Assembly: GCA_023974075.1 (NCBI GenBank)
Contig: CM043796.1
Span: 20,042,427 to 20,106,426, forward strand
Length of the DNA stretch: 64,000 bases
Direction of reading: 5' to 3'
Source: Chaenocephalus aceratus
Taxonomy: Eukaryota; Chordata; Actinopteri; Perciformes; Channichthyidae
Shown: positions 57,142-64,000 of the stretch, in pieces
Layout: every line of letters starts with the position of its first letter
Numbering within the stretch: the stretch's first letter is position 1
The notes under the pieces: model-generated
What the model was told of the DNA's origin: nothing
What the model saw: the letters and a program-made list of their open reading frames with translations, nothing else
Database searches by the model: none
Made by a program: the position numbers and the translations under genes

Positions 57142-60100
57142 CAGGGTGTAATAAGTACTGTAGGCTGCCATTGTCTTAAGATAAATCAATTACTGCATTT
57201 TATCACGGAAAACACACCCATCCTCTGTGAGGGAAAACAGTGTGTGTCCTGTGTGTATTAGTTCTGTTTTCAGATGCCGGTTGTCATGACGTCTGTAATA
57301 TAATCATTTATCACCTTGTATTGTGTACTCTGGGGAAGTGTGCATCACATTTGTGTCGATGCCCTATCCAGAACATGCAGGCTTTTAAATAATAACACCC
57401 AGGCCAATATATAAGCAGGAAAGATGAAACACAAACACCTATGGTTTTAAAAGTGTATCTATACTTCTTATCATGCGTGCTTTTCAAAATCTCATGCAAA
57501 ACATATCTAGTGCTTTAGTGTGTTTTTTCATGTTGTTCTTCCTTTTCACTGAAGTGGAATTATCAGGAAAGTAATATGATTGAGCATGCAGTGAGATTAC
57601 TTCTTGCAGTACCTACTATTGATACCAGGGGGGTGCCTCAGGGCTCCTGCAAAACTAGAGCATGGAGGTGTATGTAGTCGGATCAGCTATCTATGTATGT
57701 AGCAGTTTAGCTAACCATATTTTCCTTTAGCACCACTTCCCTTTCTTCTCTTATCTAAAAGTCAATACCCCCCTTTGCTTCTGCCCACTCCATATTGTTT
57801 ATGTAAACGCATAAGCTGTCACGGACACAGTATGATTCCCATCAGGAATGTTGCAGTAATATTAGAGCCATTTCTCATGAGCTGTGGCTAGCCATCCTGA
57901 AAGAGAGCTATTCAATCTCATGGTTGTTTCTTATCAGGCTACATCAAATTAAACTGGAATGTCTTGAAATTGTCTGCATTCCTTTAATGTTTTATTTAGA
58001 TGGTTTTTCCAAGCCCTAAAAGGCAAGTGAGATTTTTTTTGTTGACTAATCATGATATTTTTTGTACCTTGGGAGAACTGGTAGAAAAAAAGCTTTTGTG
58101 TTTTCTTTCAGATGTTCTAATTTCTCCAAGCAGCCTAAACATCAGATACGTATATTCAGTGTATTCAAATTATGTTACATTACCGTCACGTCTTTGATCA
58201 CCAGGATTTGTATTCTCATTTGACGCTGTAGGCCTCCGTATTTATTGCATTATTTGAATTCTCATCTGAACTCACTATGAATGGAGCTTTAGTCTTGGTC
58301 TAGTTGGTTAATATAAATGACATTAAAAAGTTGTATTCATTGTTTTGGGCATTAACAAAAATAAAAAAATAAAATGTAAGACTGAGTTTGTGGTGCTGGT
58401 GCAACTTTAAAAACTAGTTATTGAAAACCTTACCTTTATAAAACCTTACCTTTATAAAATATTCTGGAGAAAAACCATGAATGTGTGTGTTTGCTTGTTA
58501 GTGGCAGTGGGAATTATAACAGATAGGGGTGCAGTAAGGACAGCTTGTGATCTCTTTGTCAGCAGCCAATGAAAAAGTGAATGTTAGGGACAGATGGAAA
58601 GAACAACAAGCAAGAGACGGCAGGAGGGCACTGGAGAAACTCAGCTTTATTGACCAAAGTTAGAGAGAGGATACAGACATCAGAGAGAGAGAGAGAGAGT
58701 CAGAGAGAGAGAGAAATAGAGAGAAGTTTGAACAATAGAAAATGGCTCCTTTTTGTTTTAACAGTCCATACAACCGTGAGGGCAGGCAAACAAGAAAAAG
58801 AGAGACCCCTACAGAGTCAGAGGAGTACTGCAGGCGTGGCAGTGGGGCTGGTAAACTCATCCAGTCTGTTGTGCGCGTACAGCTCATCGCGTTACACCAA
58901 AAAACACGCACACACACACCAACACGGGTTAACTGGCTTCATTAACTTGAACTCAGCCTTACTCTCTTTTTCTTTGAATGTGTTTTTGGGGTTGTGATTT
59001 CTTTCTCGTGACTGTAAGTGCTTCTTTAAGTCACACCATGGGGAAAATAATGCTTCACTGCATAGCCTCCTCAATCTTTTAAAACCCAAACAGTCATGCA
59101 ATGAATATGATTTGGCCAATTAATCAGGTTAAAAATAACTGAGACAAAGTGCTCAGATTAACCATATGGCGACATTTGTTAGCATAATTTTTTTCTTGAT
59201 GAAATTGTTATTTTTACATGAATTTTAACCATCGCTATTTAAAGACTTTGTAAATATGAATTGTCTCAAGCAATTCCAGTTAAGTAACTTCACCTTAATC
59301 AATGGAAATCAATGGAAACCAATGGCTGCCACGATGGAAATAGTAAAAAACTTGTGGTTTGCTTTGGATAGTAATGTGAATTCAATGGTTTGCAGTTACT
59401 AGGCTACCATGCAAATCAAATGGTGTGGTTATTTAAGATCCTACCACTGCATTAAGATCCTCAGATGCGATAGAGGCCAACCGAAACACTTGTGGAAATG
59501 GTAGCAGCCGCCAAGAGTTCAGAGAAGCTGGTGGTGGTCAGATGAGGGTTAATTGTGAGATTACACACACAGCAAAGCAGTGAAGTTAGAAGAATGAAAA
59601 TATACAACGCTCGTGTTTGTGCACTCATACAGTCATCATATGGCATCGTAGGACATTAGAACAATGTCTAGTACCCATAATAAATCAGAATGTATCTCTA
59701 GATCTCTATATAGATGTGGAAAATAAAATCACTAAATAGAATATAGCATATTTACATTCTTTATCTACACAAGAAACTAGACCCCGGAGGGCCCTGCATG
59801 GCGGCCAATCACACAGCCAGCGGGACTGACTGACAGCAGCAGTGGCCAATCACACTAAAGCTTGTATGTTTTGGAGGCCGGCATACAAGTGCTGCATTGA
59901 CAGTTCAGTGGTGGGACTGTTTTGCTGTGCACAGAGCCATGTGAAGATACCACTGATTCACCCAGAGACCTTTCAATGCTGGACATTTACCATTTGTTGC
60001 CAAGAAATATTGTTTCTGGCTTTCATTTTCTTTCAAAGTAATACGGAGCCAATAAATGCAAGTGAGTAAAATAACTCTGTGGATCTATTTCATAAGTATG

Positions 60101-61100
60101 ATCTAAAAAATAAATGATTATAGAACAGTTGAATAAAGGGTTTGTCAGTATAATATTTGTAATTACTTAAGAACATATTTTTTCCAATCAGAGTTTTTTT
60201 TTTTTTAATCAGGTTTTTAATTTTTTATTATGCACCCGTTTCACAGATGAAAAAATGTAAGGGAAGAATCCTTGAAAACCCAATTCAAACTAAGGACTGA
60301 AAACTATTTAGATCATACTAGCATTTTTTTCTCACTTGCCTCTCAGTGCCTCCGTAGAGTTAGTACACAGTGCATAGAGATGTTGTGTTCTTTACTGTAT
60401 TTCCAGGACCAGTAATGCAGTCAAACACATTGGCTGCGTAGAGAAGAGAAGTTCTGCACTCTGAATAAAAAGGTTTTGGGGCTCTTGAGGTCAGTTTTTT
60501 ATTATTTCATGTTGAAAAAAATTGTTTTGATGTGATTTACAAACAACACCAAATCACATTGTTTGGATCTAAAGAGCCTCTCTAACGTTTTTATAAATGT
60601 GCAGGCTTCTTTTTCAATCACATATCTGGTCCATATACATTTATTGATCGCACACTAAAGACAGCCATTTCTACAGTAGGGCAAAATGGCAAAGTGTAGC
60701 AATTCATTAGATGCCTATTGAGCATTGCCATCCTCTAAAACATCAAAGACACTTGTAAATGAAACCAAAATCTTTTACACAGCGTCCATTATCATTCAAC
60801 AGAATGAGGATGATTACCGCTTTTGAGGGCTTCTTCTGAAAACCAGCCAAGTAAATGACCTACAGTGTAATATATATATATTTGATGTTATTACCACACC
60901 CAGGCCACATTATTTGCAGCAGCCTTGTAAACGAGGGCCTGGTCGGTTACTACAGCATGAGCTGGCAGTGTTTTCCGTGTCTTTGAATTGGTAAGACTAC
61001 AATGGATCTCTGTTGGCCTTCTGGACAAAAAGATGAACATGAACACGATAATTCCCATGAGCACGGCTGTCATTGAGTCTTGTGGTAGTGCTCAATAATA

Positions 61101-62164
61101 TTTATTATTCAAAACGTTGTGCCCTACTGTTTGTGGTAGTAATCCATGTTTGTTTTCATAGGCGGAAATACATGTTCCTTTGCTGCCAGTGTACTCATTA
61201 AGCTGCCATTAGCTTCCTGTGCTCTGTAGCCTTTAGACACACTGGAAAACGTTGGCTGTATAGATCCTACTGGCTGCCAAAAGGTGTTCCACTGCTTCTT
61301 ATTGGCTGCTGAGTTAGGAAGTGCTAGAATAGGAGGAAATGGCCTCAGCAGTGGAATAGCTGGAGTTAATGGATAAAAAAACGACAGAGAGAAAGAGTCT
61401 TGTTACTGCTAACTACAATGTCAAACAACTTCAGTTTCCCACGGAAACAGGCGTCCCAACAATTCAATGGCCTTTTACATTTCAAAACAATAGAAAATCA
61501 GATAGCAACAGCAAACCGAAATGAAACCTAATAGAAAACTTTTCCCTATTTTTTTTTTTGTCAGGAAGAATGAAGAGGCACGTAAAGAAACCAAGGCAAC
61601 AAGTACCCTCCTCCCCCGGGTCAGAGAGAGACGGTACAAGGGAGGGGGGGTGGTTTTGTTTGAGGGTGTGTTGTGTTTGGAGACAACAGGGGAGAATTTA
61701 CAGAAAAGGGAGTGGGATATTACTGAGACTGTGTCTACCTTTTTTAATGTTTTATACACTGGCTTATTTAGAGGTGATGACCTAGTTGATCGTTAGACAC
61801 CGCTGTATTCTGAGTGATGGTCCACTGAGAGTTGTTCTATCATTTTACCTGGTTTAAGCTGTTTGTCAACAACTAATTTGAAGGTCTGTTTACCGGTGAT
61901 ATACCAAAGGGACAACAGCTTAATTATAATTGAGTCGTCTGAGGAGACAGGAGGGTAATGAAAGAGCAGAGATGTAGAGGTCATACCATGAAGTCAAAGG
62001 TCAGACGAGAGCGTGTGTGCGTGCATGTGTGTGCCAGCCGATCAGAGTCCAGAGGAAGAGGAGGAAGAAGGTGGGGCTTCTGTTAGTAACCATCCAGAGA
62101 CAGAGGAGAAGAGAGGGGGTGTTGTGGGTAATAATAAAAGGGTTGGAAGAGGGAGAAGATTCAG
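61101..62164 (-). other. PALM2 3' UTR (inferred, low certainty)
   Basis: It follows the PALM2 stop. A minus-strand AATAAA at 61101-61106 is one candidate 3' end, and others occur further left. There is no coding signal. Confidence 0.3.
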
Positions 62165-63039
62165 TCACATGAGGATGCAGCACTCGCAGCGTTTCCTCTT
62201 GTCTGTACCTGTGGCGGGGGTGAGGCCTGGCAGGGGGGCTGTGTTGGCGTCGGGGTTGGCGGGGGGCGAGGAGGCGCTGTCGGGGTCATGGCCGTCGGAT
62301 GACAGTTCCGTGCTGGCGCCCTCTGACGTGGCCGGCCGCCCCGACACCAGGTCGGCCGCCGTGCCGTCGATGATGGACATGTCGGTGACCGTCTTCTCCC
62401 GCAGAGACTTCTCGTCGTCTTCGTCGATGAGCACCACCTCGGCCTTCACGGTGCCGTCGAATCCCAGCAGCCTCCTGCTCTCGCTCGTGTCCTCCACGTC
62501 CTGGTAGCCGAGGAACACCATGGTGATCGGGTGCTCTGTGCTGGCCTGGGGCAGCGAGCTGAACTCACCACCGGGGTGGGCGGAGGAGGCGGGCTGGGTG
62601 GTGATGGGAGCAGAAGGGGGCATCATGCCGAGCTGAGGCTCCCTCTGGAGGGTCACCTGGGCGGGCGGGCTTGAAGGAACGGAGGGCGGAGCGCAGGAGG
62701 GTGGAGACAGGTCATCAGTATCTGCAGGGGAGATGTAGGCCTGCGGGGCGGCGGGGGTCACCGTCACCTTGCTCCCGTCGCCCTCGCCTCCTTGAGACCC
62801 CGGCCTGACTGCTCTCTGGATCAGCTGGTCCACCTGCGCGGAGCTCCACCCGTTCTCCATCGTGTTGCTGGTGGACACGCCCCCGGAGGATGTGACCTCG
62901 TAGACCACCTTCCTGCCGTCGTCGAAGACTTTGACGCCGCGTGACGCCGCATCCAGCGGGCTCACGCGATTGGCCGACAGGATGCGCTGCTCGCCGGTCG
63001 TCGGGTCGTGCTGCACGTTGATCTCCATGGCAAACATTG
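62165..63039 (-). CDS. palm2akap2: Paralemmin-2 terminal coding exon
   Basis: Paralemmins are lipid-anchored proteins of the inner plasma membrane. Acceptor AACAG ends at 63040. The exon starts with two bases of a split codon (phase 1, probably Ala) and reads MFAMEINVQHDPTTGEQRIL, matching the paralemmin AMYAMEINV segment. It continues to TMVFLGYQDVEDT, VKAEVVLIDEDDEKSLREKT and VTDMSIIDGTAADLVSGRP, all PALM2 signatures. It ends KRKRCECCILM with stop at 62165-62167: a CaaX box (CILM) with upstream cysteines for palmitoylation. Earlier exons lie right of the window. The exon would be skipped in a PALM2-AKAP2 fusion message. Confidence 0.93.
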
Positions 63040-64000
63040 CTGTTAGGAGGGGAGGGGGAGGAGGGGTTGATGCAGAAGGGAGTGGGGTTGGAGGTAAAGG
63101 TGAGGGGGTGGGAAGGAACCAGTGGAGAGGGTGAGGGATGTTGGGAGGAAAAAGTGGAGGGAGTGAAGCATGAGGATGGGGACACAGTGATCTCTGATAA
63201 ACTGCAATATAAGTTTCTCATTCAAACGGTTATATATTCTGCAAAAGACAAATGGTGATGGAACCACCTTGCAAACATTATGTGCATTTAGAACACCAAC
63301 ATATCTAGTTATAGTAGTGACAACTAGAATATGGTAATTGCCTTCTATAAAGATGGCTACAAATGTAGGAAATGACAAGAAAAGTACTTGACCTTTAGTC
63401 CTCACATGGTCACTTTTGACAAACGACACTTCATGTAGTGATAATAAAGGTATATTAAAATAATAATAATCATACATCAGGTTAATTTGTTCTTACCCTC
63501 TTGTCTATCTTACTGCAATCATAAACAAGTGTCTAACTTCATCACGCTGCCCTGAAAGCCGAGCTCATTGCAAAGTCAGCAGCCCCAAACACAATGAAAC
63601 ACACATGTAGGATAATGAACCGTTGACTATCATAACATGACTGATTGGTAACCTCTCTGTTGTTATTTTTAATACTTAAAAATTTATATTTTGTACTGTT
63701 TTGGCTTTCTTAACACTATAATTAGCTCTTATCATTGTAAGTATATTTCCTACGGTTGTTTCGCTTTTTAATTTGTTCTAATGTATTTTATAAAGTACTT
63801 AACACCTTGTTTGGTTAAATTCTAAACAAATAAAGATATAATAATTATATGTATATATGGTTGTTATAATTATTATTTTATTACTAGAGTAGAAATTATG
63901 TAAAGTCCACAACTAAAGTAATACATTTTTAACTCTGTATAGCTATATATAACCATACAAACAAAAACATATATGAGTACTGTTACAGAGGTAATTAGAA
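63040..64000 (-). other. PALM2 intron
   Basis: AT-rich sequence upstream of the PALM2 terminal exon acceptor. No exon, RNA gene or clear repeat was seen. Confidence 0.6.

Larger units (their letters stand above)
53024..62164. other. Long non-coding stretch between candidate 5' exons and PALM2
   Basis: Apart from the candidate exons at 53429 and 55736 and the microsatellite at 57099, nothing recognisable was seen. A degenerate copy of an ACTTTACT/AGTATACTCAAAT-type repeat lies around 56225-56400. Confidence 0.45.

Noticed and set aside
62715..63221. Second minus-strand frame across the PALM2 exon
   Set aside because: It is out of frame with the recognised paralemmin peptide and crosses the splice acceptor.

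Overview
This window looks like nuclear DNA from a bony fish. It has compact vertebrate-type genes split by GT-AG introns, long CA/GT and other simple repeats, and a dense load of cut-and-paste DNA transposons of kinds common in teleosts. The exact species cannot be read from the sequence. A percomorph-like fish is an inference from the repeat styles.

Four vertebrate genes, or parts of them, were recognised by reading exons and checking splice sites and intron phase. (1) Positions 320-6075 on + hold the last seven coding exons of a sorting nexin, SNX30: most of the PX domain and the BAR region, with the first ~110 residues lying left of the window. A ~4.4 kb 3' UTR runs to about 10.44-10.56 kb. 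(2) Positions 11670-19905 on - hold a complete seven-exon SLC46A2 (thymic stromal co-transporter, MFS family; predicted 457 aa). It converges tail to tail on SNX30. (3) Positions 23821-30701 on - hold the coding exons of AKAP2, including the RII-binding helix and the conserved C-terminal tail. (4) Positions 62165-63039 on - hold the terminal exon of paralemmin-2 (PALM2), ending in a CaaX box. Genes 3 and 4 lie in the same order and orientation as the mammalian PALM2-AKAP2 read-through locus. A small candidate exon at 55736-55821 has exactly the phases needed to join the upstream PALM2 exons to AKAP2 while skipping the PALM2 terminal exon.

The ~31 kb between AKAP2 and PALM2 (30.7-62.2 kb) has no other recognisable gene. 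It holds microsatellites and mobile elements, several resolvable to the base by terminal inverted repeats and 8-bp target duplications: hAT-type elements at 43018-44768 and 50639-53015, the latter with a second hAT element (51063-52402) and a LINE reverse-transcriptase fragment inside it. Similar elements sit in the SNX30 3' UTR (7074-7543, inside an older TTAA element) and in the last SLC46A2 intron (12749-13382, beside a large fold-back element at 13968-14878).

No novel multi-gene system is evident. The most notable signals are the phase-matched read-through exon, a 175-bp tandem duplication that copies the end of the AKAP2 reading frame, microsatellites touching three splice donors, and the nested transposons.
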